The notes under the pieces were generated by a model that saw nothing but the letters and a program-made list of their open reading frames with translations, did not search any database and had not been told where the DNA came from. A DNA stretch of 43,684 bases from Bacteroidaceae bacterium (lineage in GTDB: Bacteria > Bacteroidota > Bacteroidia > Bacteroidales > Bacteroidaceae). The translations under genes were made by a program, and so were the position numbers. Below, piece after piece: positions 17,052-25,445 of the stretch. Location of the stretch: positions 1 through 43,684 of the forward strand of contig JAEEHP010000049.1 in the NCBI GenBank assembly GCA_016280855.1, in the 5' to 3' direction. Numbering within the stretch: position 1 is the stretch's first letter; each line of letters starts with the position of its first letter.

Positions 17052-18216
17052 TATCTATTTCATGGCTAAGGAACAGATCCTTATAGGCACTGCCACCTTC
17101 GTAGCTCACTGTCCAGGCGTTGTACAGCGCCGTGGCATCTTCTTCCAGCAGCTTGCCAACCTGTACCATATAGTTACCCCAACTTCGTGCGTTGGCTGCC
17201 GTGTAGTCGAGGTCAGCAGCTTCGGTGCTCGTACCTCCATTGACGGTACGTGCCTTGCCGTCCTTAAAGATAAGGTACTCCATGGTGTGGAAACCGCGAA
17301 CGCCCTGCTTGGCCTCAACGGTTTCATCGTCGTCACCCTCACCCCAGACCATGTTTTCGAATTCGCCGGAATTGAGGATGTTGACAATGGCTTCCTGATC
17401 AAGCGGCCATGAGTCCATATTGGGGTCTAGTCCCAGCGCATCAACAGGGCCGAAGAGGAAGGCCTCACTCGTCTCCCAAGGTGTGCGAGCCTCTAACCAG
17501 GCGTTGCAGCAACGTTGGAAATTATCGTCAGAAGGACTGGCGGCAAAAGCCTTGGCGGCTGCGTAAAGGGCTGCATTCTTTTCCTTGAGATCATTGTAGG
17601 TCGGCAGGACCACTGCGTTCACATAACTCACGAGAATGGGTTGCAGCACATCATCGCTGTTCACGGCATCCGTGCGTTGGAGATAAGCTTTCAACGCCTT
17701 CAGCGTCTCTTCCAACTCGTTGCAAGCCGTCACCGCTACCGTCACTTGCGGGGCGTTGATGTTGTTGCGGAAAGGAGCGGGGATATTAAGGATGGCTTGA
17801 TAAGCTTTATCTATGGCTCCATCTACGTTTTGGAAAAGCCCTTCGCTGTTTGCCTTCACCAGCGATGCTATCGAGCTGGTGCCGATGCTACCATCACGTG
17901 TGCCATAGAAAGCATTACGAATCGAAAGAATGTTGTTGGAGTAATCCTCGCGGCTATGCCAGCTGTACCACGATTCCACGGCATACAAAGCCTTGGTGTG
18001 GTCGCCGTTGTTCCACAAGTCTAAAGGATCGCCGATCTTGGCATTACCCACTTCGTTGGCAATGTCCATACAACCGTCGATAATCTGTTCCACACTTACC
18101 AATGCGGGCTGTGCATCATCCTCGCCACCGGGGGTAGGCGTAGGATCATCTTTACTACAGGCCGTGAAAACCATTGTGCCCATCACGAGGGCCGCTGTCA
18201 TAAAATACTTTTTCAT
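17032..18216 (-). CDS. Imelysin-family (M75) metal-binding lipoprotein
   Basis: This imelysin-like protein (IrpA/ICMP/EfeO superfamily) is linked to iron uptake. The lipobox FTAC gives Cys20. The signature GxHxxE is seen as Gly307-Phe-His309-Thr-Met-Glu312 in RGFHTMEYLIF, and the second conserved region is WLEARTPWETSEAFLFGPVD (about 239-258). Despite the old peptidase name, family structures lack a normal protease site. The length of 394 residues is typical. It is co-transcribed with the di-haem oxidoreductase (overlapping genes) and follows a porin gene, which supports an envelope metal-capture role. Confidence 0.9.
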   Translation of the reverse strand: MKKYFMTAALVMGTMVFTACSKDDPTPTPGGEDDAQPALVSVEQIIDGCMDIANEVGNAKIGDPLDLWNNGDHTKALYAVESWYSWHSREDYSNNILSIRNAFYGTRDGSIGTSSIASLVKANSEGLFQNVDGAIDKAYQAILNIPAPFRNNINAPQVTVAVTACNELEETLKALKAYLQRTDAVNSDDVLQPILVSYVNAVVLPTYNDLKEKNAALYAAAKAFAASPSDDNFQRCCNAWLEARTPWETSEAFLFGPVDALGLDPNMDSWPLDQEAIVNILNSGEFENMVWGEGDDDETVEAKQGVRGFHTMEYLIFKDGKARTVNGGTSTEAADLDYTAANARSWGNYMVQVGKLLEEDATALYNAWTVSYEGGSAYKDLFLSHEIDNDDEEE

Positions 18217-18290
18217 AGTTGATTGATATTTAGTTTAATAGTTTATATTATGCTATTCTACACGTTTCAAGCTAAAAGGAAATTCTTATT

Positions 18291-18318
18291 TTTCACTTTT
18301 CACTCTTTCACTTTTCAC
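18291..18318. repeat. TTTCACT repeats at the 3' end of the first porin gene
   Basis: TTTCAC occurs at 18291, 18298, 18306 and 18313 (spacing 7, 8, 7). The last copy overlaps the porin stop codon. Confidence 0.6.
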
Positions 18319-19694
18319 TTCTTCCAGAACCACCCTGCGTAAGCCACCGCCAGCGAGAATTCATTTTCGCGGTTATAGCGTCCTCCGCCAAACACTCGCT
18401 GTGTGCCGATACGGCGGGTATTCCAGTCAGCTTTGACGACAAGGTTGGGCAACACGAACCAATTCACGCCTGCCACCCATTTGCTCACCTGACAACGGGC
18501 ATCCATGGCCTGTCCGGCTTCGCCCTTCTGTTGGGGGTTGAAGTATTCATAACGTGCAAAGGGATACAGCGCTGGCATGTGCTTGCAATGAATGAACGAG
18601 CGCATATTCACGCCTGCTTCCACACCATAGGCCAACGCATTTTGAGCCACGCGATGCATGGCACCGTGGTGATAGTTCGATTTGTTGCTCAGGTTCACAG
18701 CGCTGAGCTTCGAAGCATTGTCCACCTGGCCCCAGATCACGTTCGCACGAGCCGTGAAATAGCGATGCTGATATTGTGCATCCGCTGTAACGATATTCAG
18801 ATGCGACCGGCCTACGCTCGAATATTTGTAACGCTTGTCGGCATTGGCCGTCACGTCGTTGCAAAAATAGTAAGTAGCCCCAATACGCAGCCCCTTCACG
18901 CCCTCGTATTCCAATCGGGCGGTGTAGGCCGGGCTTGTGAAATTGTCTGTCTCGAACAGCCCCTGCTTGCCGTCGGCTACCCAATGGTCGCGGCCAAAGC
19001 CGTCGGCATTGAGACCCGCTGTCACGTAAGCCGCATACGACAGGCGTGAATAACCGCTGCCCACCGTGCCGAAAACCGACAGACCCGTCTCGTGCCACGT
19101 GCTCGGGATAATGGTCGTCTCACCCTCGGGACGCACCGTACCGAAGAACAGGATGGGTTCATGATGAGCATTCGTCAGGCCGACGGGCAAGACCATGTGT
19201 CCCACACGAACGTTGAAGGCTTTATTATAAGTATAGGTAAGGTGGAATTGCTCCAGCGCCACTTCACCGCCTTTCTCCATCTCTGTTTCGTATTCGCCGT
19301 TCTCCGAGGCCTCCATCTCTGTCTCAATGCCGACACCTCCGGCCTCGAACTCGATTTCGGCACCAAGGTTCCAATGCTTGTTGAAACGATAGTCGCCGGC
19401 AATGACGAAGCGAGGGATGCTGATGCTATTTCGACGCTCGTAGGTATTGCCGCTCGTGGTGCCGTTGAAACGGCTTGTGCCGTAACCCATGAACGAGGCC
19501 AAAATCTCACCGTAACCACCCACACGCAGCTTGCTGTAGCCCTCCGTCTGAGAATTATCCTTCGTTGATGAGGATTTGACGGCTATCTGCTGCGAGGCGC
19601 CAGTCACGGCGTCAACCGTCTGGCTTTCCGCATTTTGCGCTGAGGCACCTATCGATGCCGCTGCCATGATCAATGTAACTACTGCTACTTTCAT
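18315..19694 (-). CDS. Outer-membrane porin, OprO/OprP-like (first porin)
   Basis: The mature protein begins after MKVAVVTLIMAAASIGASAQ and forms a long barrel. Family features include LRVGGYGEILASFMGYG, ISIPRFVIAGDYRFNKHWNL, VRVGHMVLPVGLTNAHHEP and a terminal aromatic-rich strand. An acidic loop (EMEASENGEYETEMEKGG) could sit at the pore mouth. The frame is open to 19790, but the TAnnTTTG box at 19723-19716 lies inside that extension, so the ATG at 19694 is chosen (459 residues). It is the first gene of the imelysin/cytochrome cluster and is divergent from the Cthe_2159-like gene. The substrate is not evident. Confidence 0.82.
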   Translation of the reverse strand: MKVAVVTLIMAAASIGASAQNAESQTVDAVTGASQQIAVKSSSTKDNSQTEGYSKLRVGGYGEILASFMGYGTSRFNGTTSGNTYERRNSISIPRFVIAGDYRFNKHWNLGAEIEFEAGGVGIETEMEASENGEYETEMEKGGEVALEQFHLTYTYNKAFNVRVGHMVLPVGLTNAHHEPILFFGTVRPEGETTIIPSTWHETGLSVFGTVGSGYSRLSYAAYVTAGLNADGFGRDHWVADGKQGLFETDNFTSPAYTARLEYEGVKGLRIGATYYFCNDVTANADKRYKYSSVGRSHLNIVTADAQYQHRYFTARANVIWGQVDNASKLSAVNLSNKSNYHHGAMHRVAQNALAYGVEAGVNMRSFIHCKHMPALYPFARYEYFNPQQKGEAGQAMDARCQVSKWVAGVNWFVLPNLVVKADWNTRRIGTQRVFGGGRYNRENEFSLAVAYAGWFWKK

Positions 19695-19715
19695 TTTAAG
19701 TTCTGTTTGCGGCTG

Positions 19716-19747
19716 CAAAGGTACAGGCTTTTTACGATTTGTGCAAT
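19716..19747 (-). promoter_or_regulatory. Promoter of the porin-imelysin-DHOR cluster
   Basis: The minus strand reads TACCTTTG (19723-19716), with ATTG (19747-19744) 20 bp upstream as the -33 box. It lies 21 bases before the porin ATG. Confidence 0.65.
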
Positions 19748-19882
19748 ACCCAAAATAAATGATTTTCATCCCGAAGCCCTCGTAACCCACTACCTAATCA
19801 TGACGAATCACGACCCGCGAAGCCCTATGAGACACTGCTATTTCAGGTTTTGCTGAAAGGAATAGCCGATTGATTGAATAAA

Positions 19883-19914
19883 TTTGGCTATATGCAGTTG
19901 AAACCATACCTTTG
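19883..19914 (+). promoter_or_regulatory. Promoter of the Cthe_2159-like lipoprotein gene
   Basis: TTTG at 19883-19886 and TACCTTTG at 19907-19914 are separated by exactly 20 bp, a full match to the Bacteroidetes consensus, 37 bases before the ATG. It is divergent from the porin promoter 136 bp away. Confidence 0.8.
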
Positions 19915-19951
19915 CACCGAAATCATTCATCATCATTAAAATTATTTCGTT

Positions 19952-21712
19952 ATGAAAAGGATATTCTTTTTTTCGTCACTTATTACCATCTTTGCAGTGA
20001 TGACCTGTTGCACAACCGATGATTTGTTTGAGGATGACGGGTCCGTGAGGGACAATTCCGGCATGGTTCCCGGCGGCAGCGGCACGTCAACGACCACCGG
20101 TGAGTTGGCAACCTTTGATATCACCATCGACAACACCACAGCCGAGCCCACCGACGTAGCCGATGCCTATTATCCCGACGAGGAGGACATGCTCGGGAAC
20201 GGCGACTTCACGACGGAAGTGAGCATCGATATGAACAATCCCGTGGCAAAGAACGAGAATGGCGTGCAGGTCACCGTCAACGGCCATCATGTCACCGCCA
20301 GCCACAGCGAAACCAAGAACGTATGCTACGTGCTCTCCGGCACCACCGACAACGGTTCCTTCACCGTTGTGAGCGACAAGAAATATGCCGTCAAGCTCAA
20401 TGGGGTAAGCATCACCAACCCTGACTCTGCAGCTTTGAATCTTCTCAGCAGCAAGCGCGCTTTCATCATTCTCGCCGACGGCACCACAAACACCCTCACC
20501 GATGCTGAGGGCGGCAGCCACAAAGGCGCACTCTATGCCAAAGGCAAACTACTCTTCAACGGAACAGGTTCACTCCGCGTGATCGGAAACACGAACAACG
20601 GCATACACTGCGCCGACTACATCACTTTCTCTAAAGGTAACAACATCTATGTCCGCTCCACGGCCAACCATGGCATCAAAGCCAACGATGGCATCTTCAT
20701 CAACGGAGGCATACTCAATGTGGAGGTTTCAGCCGCTGCTGCCAAAGGTCTCAACTGCGAAAGCCACATCATCGTCAACGGAGGACGAACCACCGTGCTG
20801 ACCACCGGAGGCGGCGCTTACGACAGCGAAGAACGCGAGGCCAAGGGGGCTGCTGCCATTAAAACAGACTCCACACTGACCGTCAACGGAGGCGAACTCC
20901 GGCTGAAAAGCACCGGAGCTGGCGGAAAAGGTATCAACATTGATACCGATTCGCAGTTCAACGGAGGCACCGTATATATTGTCACCACTGGCAGCCAGTA
21001 CGCCAGCAACAACGACACCTCATCACCCAAAGGCATCAAGGCTGACGGCAACATCAACGTCAGCGGCAGCACGATCTGGGTACGCACCAGCGGCAGCAAC
21101 GGTGAGGGGATTGAGACGAAGAAGGAACTCACCGTCACGGGTGGCGAAGTGGCTTCTTATGCTTACGACGACGCCATCAACTCCAAGGGAAATATGACCA
21201 TTAGCGGAGGCTATGTCTATGCCCACGGACAGCGCAACGACGGACTTGATGCTAACGGCAACTGCTACATCCAGGACGGCATCGTCTATGCCATTTGCTC
21301 TGGTTCGCCCGAGGTAGCTATCGATGCCAACAGCGAGGGTGGCTACAAGCTGTATCTCACGGGAGGCACCGTTGTTGCGCTCGGAGGGCTCGAAAACGGA
21401 TCACAGCTCTCGCAAACCTGCTATGCCGCAACGTCGTGGAGCGCTTCCACGTGGTATGCCCTCACCATTGCCGACAACACTTTCTCCTTCCGTACGCCCT
21501 CCAGTGCCGGCTCCGGCCTCGTCGTCTCCGCGGCCTCGCAACCATCCCTGCAGTCGGGCGTCAGCGTCAGCGGCGGCACATCGCACTTCGGTGGCATCGC
21601 CATCACCGACGCCTCCCTCAGCAACGGCACCAGCGTCACCCTCTCCGCATACTCCGGCGGCAACAACATGGGCGGACAGCCTGGAGGCGGACAACATGGC
21701 CGATGGTATTAA
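19952..21712 (+). CDS. Cthe_2159-like carbohydrate-binding domain lipoprotein (DUF4353)
   Basis: This envelope lipoprotein has a beta-helix domain of the Cthe_2159/DUF4353 type. The lipobox is VMTC or MTCC near Cys19-20. After a Thr/Ser/Gly-rich linker, repeated turns of the pattern NGG-x-L-x-V or SGG-Y-V are seen (for example GIFINGGILNVEVS, IIVNGGRTTVLT, LTVNGGELRLKST, LTVTGGEVASYA, MTISGGYVYAHG), typical of right-handed beta-helices. Cthe_2159 is reported to bind acidic polysaccharide and calcium. The tail is Gly-rich and ends GQHGRWY. The gene precedes a LytS/LytTR pair on the same strand. Its ligand here is unknown. Confidence 0.82.
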   Translation: MKRIFFFSSLITIFAVMTCCTTDDLFEDDGSVRDNSGMVPGGSGTSTTTGELATFDITIDNTTAEPTDVADAYYPDEEDMLGNGDFTTEVSIDMNNPVAKNENGVQVTVNGHHVTASHSETKNVCYVLSGTTDNGSFTVVSDKKYAVKLNGVSITNPDSAALNLLSSKRAFIILADGTTNTLTDAEGGSHKGALYAKGKLLFNGTGSLRVIGNTNNGIHCADYITFSKGNNIYVRSTANHGIKANDGIFINGGILNVEVSAAAAKGLNCESHIIVNGGRTTVLTTGGGAYDSEEREAKGAAAIKTDSTLTVNGGELRLKSTGAGGKGINIDTDSQFNGGTVYIVTTGSQYASNNDTSSPKGIKADGNINVSGSTIWVRTSGSNGEGIETKKELTVTGGEVASYAYDDAINSKGNMTISGGYVYAHGQRNDGLDANGNCYIQDGIVYAICSGSPEVAIDANSEGGYKLYLTGGTVVALGGLENGSQLSQTCYAATSWSASTWYALTIADNTFSFRTPSSAGSGLVVSAASQPSLQSGVSVSGGTSHFGGIAITDASLSNGTSVTLSAYSGGNNMGGQPGGGQHGRWY

Positions 21713-21772
21713 TTAATGATAATAATTACTAGTCAAAAAGAACAATAATCATTTGGTTGATTCGTTATAATA

Positions 21773-22960
21773 ATGAAAGCTACCTTTTCGATGAATCAGT
21801 CTCGCAAAGAGCATATCATATATGTAGTCGTGTGGGGCGTGCTCTTTGCAGCACCGCTCCTCAGCCTCTATGTCCGCACCGCCAGCGATCCCAACCTCTC
21901 ATTCGACTGGAACGAGATCTTCATCGTGTGGCGTCGTTTCGCCGTTTACCTCCTGCTCTTTCTCATCCATAACTTCCTTCTTGCTCCCCTCTTGGTGCAT
22001 CACCATCGCCGCTTCGTCTATTTCTCGGCCCTGGCCGTCATCGTAGCCGCTTTCGCCATTTACCAGTACAACCGCCCCGAGCGAGGTCCCAGGAAACATA
22101 AACCTCAAATCGAGCAAACGGACAACCATCCGCCTTTCGACCAGCCTCATGCTGACACACAAACACCTCATCGCCCTTCATTCCGCCATCCCTCCCCATC
22201 AGCTCCCGACGGTTTTCCCGGCGAGTTCCGTCCGCATCACGACAAGCCACCCTTCATCCGAGAGCACGACATACTGGACGTCCTCATCCTCCTACTCATA
22301 TTTGCCGCCAACCTCGGTCTGAAGGGCTATTTCCGCAGCCGTGACGACCGCAAACGTCTGGCCCAGCTCGAGCATGAGAATCTTGAGCAGCAACTGGAGT
22401 ACTTGCGCTACCAGATCAACCCACACTTCTTCATGAACACCCTCAACAACATCCACGCCCTCGTGGACATCGATCCTGAGAAGGCGAAGGACACCATCGT
22501 CGAGCTGTCCAAGATGATGCGCTACGTGCTCTACGAGGGCAACAAACAGGGCGTTCCGCTTTCTCGTGAATTCGAATTCATCCGACACTATGTCGCGCTG
22601 ATGCAGTTGCGCTACACCGACAAGGTGAAGATCACGCTCGACATCCCTGATGCCGTTCCCGACCGCGAGATTCCCCCGCTGCTCCTCATTACCTTCATCG
22701 AAAACGCTTTCAAGCACGGCATCACCTATCAACGCCAGTCCTTCGTCAACGTTTCCATCACCATCGAGGACAACCGCCTGCATTTCATCTGCAGCAACTC
22801 CAAAGCCGAAACGCCCAACCAGGAACGGGGAGGCGTAGGACTCGACAACGTTCGCAAACGGCTCGATCTCATCTACCCACAACAATACGCCCTCGACATT
22901 GACGACCAGCCCCAGGCCTACACCGCACAGCTCATCATCCCCCTCCCCACTCATCCTTAA
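21773..22960 (+). CDS. LytS/YehU-type sensor histidine kinase with His/Pro-rich periplasmic loop
   Basis: Four membrane helices (about residues 14-34, 56-75, 81-99, 167-187) are followed by a coiled linker and the His_kinase (PF06580) domain with the phospho-acceptor His218 in YQINPHFFMNTLNN. The ATPase part has FIENAFKHGI (N box) and GGVGLDNVRKRL (G box). The loop between helices 3 and 4 (about 101-165) should be periplasmic. It is rich in Pro and carries eight His, which is unusual and suggests metal binding. It ends just before the response-regulator gene (16 bases apart). Confidence 0.9.
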   Translation: MKATFSMNQSRKEHIIYVVVWGVLFAAPLLSLYVRTASDPNLSFDWNEIFIVWRRFAVYLLLFLIHNFLLAPLLVHHHRRFVYFSALAVIVAAFAIYQYNRPERGPRKHKPQIEQTDNHPPFDQPHADTQTPHRPSFRHPSPSAPDGFPGEFRPHHDKPPFIREHDILDVLILLLIFAANLGLKGYFRSRDDRKRLAQLEHENLEQQLEYLRYQINPHFFMNTLNNIHALVDIDPEKAKDTIVELSKMMRYVLYEGNKQGVPLSREFEFIRHYVALMQLRYTDKVKITLDIPDAVPDREIPPLLLITFIENAFKHGITYQRQSFVNVSITIEDNRLHFICSNSKAETPNQERGGVGLDNVRKRLDLIYPQQYALDIDDQPQAYTAQLIIPLPTHP

Positions 22961-22976
22961 ACACTCACCTCAAACA

Positions 22977-23693
22977 ATGGCCTACCATTCACTATCCTGC
23001 CTTGCCATCGACGATGAGCCTTTAGCGCTCCAACAGCTCGTGGCCTACATCAACAAAGTGCCGTACCTCACGCTCGCCGCCCAGTGCCAAAGTGCCCTTG
23101 AGGCACGAGCCTTCTTAGCGCACGACACCGTCGATGCCATCTTCTGCGACATCAATATGCCCGACCTCAACGGCATGGATTTCGTCAAGTCGCTGGCCTC
23201 GCCTCCCCTCGTTATCTTCACCACGGCCTACTCCGAGTACGCCGTCGAAGGCTTCCGCGTCAATGCCGTCGATTACCTCCTCAAGCCCTTCGGACTTCAG
23301 GATTTCCAACGTGCAGCCGAAAGAATCAGGGAACGCATCACCACCCTGCCATCGTCAGCCGAGGACGACAGCCTCTTCCTCAAAGCCGACTCACGCATCG
23401 TCAAAGTCAACATCGCCGACATACGCTACATCGAGGCCATGAGCGAATACCTCAAGGTGTGGATTGATGCTCAGCCCAAGCCCATCATCACGCTGCTGTC
23501 GATGAAGAAGATGGAAGAACGTCTGCCACGTTCCTTCATGCGCATTCATCGGTCATACATCGTCAACCTCAACAAGATTCAAGAGGTCAACAAAAACCGC
23601 GTCGTCCTCGACCCTCAAACCGAGCTACCCATCGGCGACCTCTACAAAGAAGCTTTTCAGACTTACTTAGACTCACGCGTCTTACTGAAATAG
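22977..23693 (+). CDS. LytTR-family response regulator
   Basis: The receiver domain (residues 5-120) has the acidic pair IDDE, phospho-acceptor Asp58 in FCDINMPDLNG, the TTAYSEYAVEGF switch region and YLLKPF with its Lys. The C-terminal LytTR DNA-binding domain (about 135-238) shows FLKADSRIVKVNIADIRYIE, YLKVW, LPRSFMRIHRSYIVNL and the final GDLYKEAF. The length of 238 residues is typical. The ATG at 22977 is chosen because it lies right after the kinase stop and gives the standard N-terminus. It probably controls neighbouring envelope genes. Its stop overlaps the convergent M6 protease gene by 12 bases. Confidence 0.93.
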   Translation: MAYHSLSCLAIDDEPLALQQLVAYINKVPYLTLAAQCQSALEARAFLAHDTVDAIFCDINMPDLNGMDFVKSLASPPLVIFTTAYSEYAVEGFRVNAVDYLLKPFGLQDFQRAAERIRERITTLPSSAEDDSLFLKADSRIVKVNIADIRYIEAMSEYLKVWIDAQPKPIITLLSMKKMEERLPRSFMRIHRSYIVNLNKIQEVNKNRVVLDPQTELPIGDLYKEAFQTYLDSRVLLK

Positions 23694-25211
23694 GCCGTAT
23701 TTCTTTCCATCCCGGATATATAAGCCCTTCTGCGGCATCGTGTTGAGGCGTATTCCGCTGATGGTGTAGATGGCTCCATCTTTCATTTCCTTCACGTCCT
23801 CTACCCTATTCATCTCCTCGCCCATGAACACGAACGAGGCTCTTCCGCCGTCATCCACCGTCATCCGTGTGATGGGCTTCGACATGAGCAGGCTGCCGTT
23901 GGCATTCGTGTTGTTCAGTATTGCAGCAGGTTCTGAGGTGTCAGTCAGGCTGTCGTTTTCCACCACTTCGTAACCCGTCTCGTCTTTGACCACATAAGGA
24001 TAAGCCCAGTCCTTTTTCCCCGTTTTTCTGCTAATGTTGTTGGCAGCGAAGATATGGTAACGCTTCTTGCTTCCGTTATTAGGCCATTCATTGATGGACA
24101 CCCAGACCATCGGATCGTAATCGACGTGGAAGACAACGATGCCGCTGCCGGGTAGCAACTCGTCCCATCCCTTTCGCTGGCGATTCTCGACGATGTAATA
24201 CTCATTCTCGGCACCGTCGTTGCGGATGAGGTACGCCGTCGGCTCATCCTCCAAGGCCGGGATGTCATCGATGTGCGTCGGTGAACTCAGCTCTATCGGC
24301 TCCAGCCAACCCATCAGCATGCGTTCGTGGGCCGAATAGCTGCAAGGGTGGAAACCACCACCCAAGTAATTGCCGCTATCCATGAGGTCCCAATCCCAAA
24401 CCACACTATTATTGAAATAAAAGTCAGGCAAACCGAAGCAATGGCTGTACTCGTGGCAGATGGTGCCGAAGGGCGAATTCGTCTCGCTCTGTGATGACAA
24501 CTCCTGAATGCAGCAATAACAGTCCACGTGATACACCTTCTCTCCGCTGGTCACGTCGCGGTAGCTGCGGTAGTCGGTTGGATCTTCCGTCTCCAGATTA
24601 CTGTGCAGGCTGAGCCACAGCTGATGAGGCCATATCGTGTTCGACCCACCGTCGTCATTCTGCCCTTTGCCTGCATAGATGATCATCAGCTGATCCACAA
24701 AATCATCACCGTCCCAGTCATACTGGCTCCAGTCGATGTCCTTCGTCGCAAGCACGTCAACGATGTCATCGACCAAATACTGAGAATTCTCGTCATCGTA
24801 ATCATTACTGCGGTATTTCTCGAGGCCGTCAGGCAGCTCAACGAACATGAGGTCGAACCTCAAGCTGAACTGCCCGTAGCTCTGTGCCATGAAATAGTCG
24901 TGCACCGAACCCACATACCGACCTTCCCTGTAGTTCTCAGTGTTGAAGATCTTGTCCCACTCCTCCATCGCAGCTGCTGGGCCGTTGATGAAGTCCTTGT
25001 CCTGAAACGATGCCAACACCACCAGCTGATGACGCTCACCGAGATAGGGTGTCTGTTTCTTGACATTACCTAACACTTGAGCGCGACGAGCCATAAACTC
25101 TCCATTCTCTATACCCACCCTGCATCCGCGACGGCGAACAGCATCGGAAGCACATGCCACCTGCGACACGAACAGCAGCAGACATGTGCATGCTATGATC
25201 TTCATTTTCAT
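23682..25211 (-). CDS. Secreted M6-family metalloprotease
   Basis: This is an immune inhibitor A-like (M6) zinc metalloprotease. The active-site motif is HEYSHCFGLPD (HExxH plus the third-ligand region), and the preceding domain has SVHDYFMAQSYGQFSL and a Ca-binding-like DWSQYDWDGDDFVDQ. A signal peptide ends near CASD. The C-terminal 30 residues (AIYTISGIRL...KGLYIRDGKKYGLF) match the short terminal motif common in Prevotella-type exported proteins. The length of 509 residues suits a pro-enzyme plus accessory beta domain. The promoter-like site lies about 110 bases upstream, separated from the ATG by a 7-bp repeat array. Confidence 0.88.
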   Translation of the reverse strand: MKMKIIACTCLLLFVSQVACASDAVRRRGCRVGIENGEFMARRAQVLGNVKKQTPYLGERHQLVVLASFQDKDFINGPAAAMEEWDKIFNTENYREGRYVGSVHDYFMAQSYGQFSLRFDLMFVELPDGLEKYRSNDYDDENSQYLVDDIVDVLATKDIDWSQYDWDGDDFVDQLMIIYAGKGQNDDGGSNTIWPHQLWLSLHSNLETEDPTDYRSYRDVTSGEKVYHVDCYCCIQELSSQSETNSPFGTICHEYSHCFGLPDFYFNNSVVWDWDLMDSGNYLGGGFHPCSYSAHERMLMGWLEPIELSSPTHIDDIPALEDEPTAYLIRNDGAENEYYIVENRQRKGWDELLPGSGIVVFHVDYDPMVWVSINEWPNNGSKKRYHIFAANNISRKTGKKDWAYPYVVKDETGYEVVENDSLTDTSEPAAILNNTNANGSLLMSKPITRMTVDDGGRASFVFMGEEMNRVEDVKEMKDGAIYTISGIRLNTMPQKGLYIRDGKKYGLFQ

Positions 25212-25253
25212 TATATGATTCGTCTTAGTTTTCGTTTTCGTTTTATAAATTGT

Positions 25254-25302
25254 GAATTGTGAATTATGAATTGTGAATTATGAATTGTGAATTATGAATT
25301 GT
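25254..25302. repeat. 7-bp array (GAATTRT) x7 in the M6 protease leader
   Basis: GAATT occurs at 25254, 25261, 25268, 25275, 25282, 25289 and 25296, an exact 7-bp period, followed by GT or AT. The array lies between the promoter (25318-25349) and the start codon (25211) of the protease gene. Confidence 0.9.
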
Positions 25303-25317
25303 TTTCGTTTCTTGCCG

Positions 25318-25349
25318 CAAAAATACAGCAATTCCCTCACACGAGCAAG
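25318..25349 (-). promoter_or_regulatory. Promoter of the M6 protease gene
   Basis: The minus strand reads TATTTTTG (25325-25318), with CTTG (25349-25346) 20 bp upstream. The leader would be about 100 bases. Confidence 0.55.
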
Positions 25350-25402
25350 AGTGTTTAGATTTAATTAACACTAAAAGAAGCCACACCTCAACATATTCTT
25401 TG

Positions 25403-25410
25403 TATTTTTG
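25403..25410 (+). promoter_or_regulatory. Candidate -7 box for the double esterase gene
   Basis: TATTTTTG fits TAnnTTTG, 36 bases before the ATG at 25446. No clear -33 TTTG is seen. Confidence 0.4.
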
Positions 25411-25445
25411 TCTCCTGAAATCACTAATTCATCATTTTCAGCACT

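Noticed and set aside
16200..17069. A 289-residue open frame opposite the di-haem oxidoreductase gene.
   Set aside because: The other strand encodes two CxxCH motifs and a family match; this frame has neither motif nor context.
19695..19790. Upstream start for the first porin at 19790.
   Set aside because: The TACCTTTG box lies inside it and a normal signal peptide begins at 19694.
22899..22976. Upstream start for the LytTR regulator at 22899.
   Set aside because: It overlaps the kinase gene and adds a Ser/Pro-rich stretch absent from the family; the start at 22977 fits.
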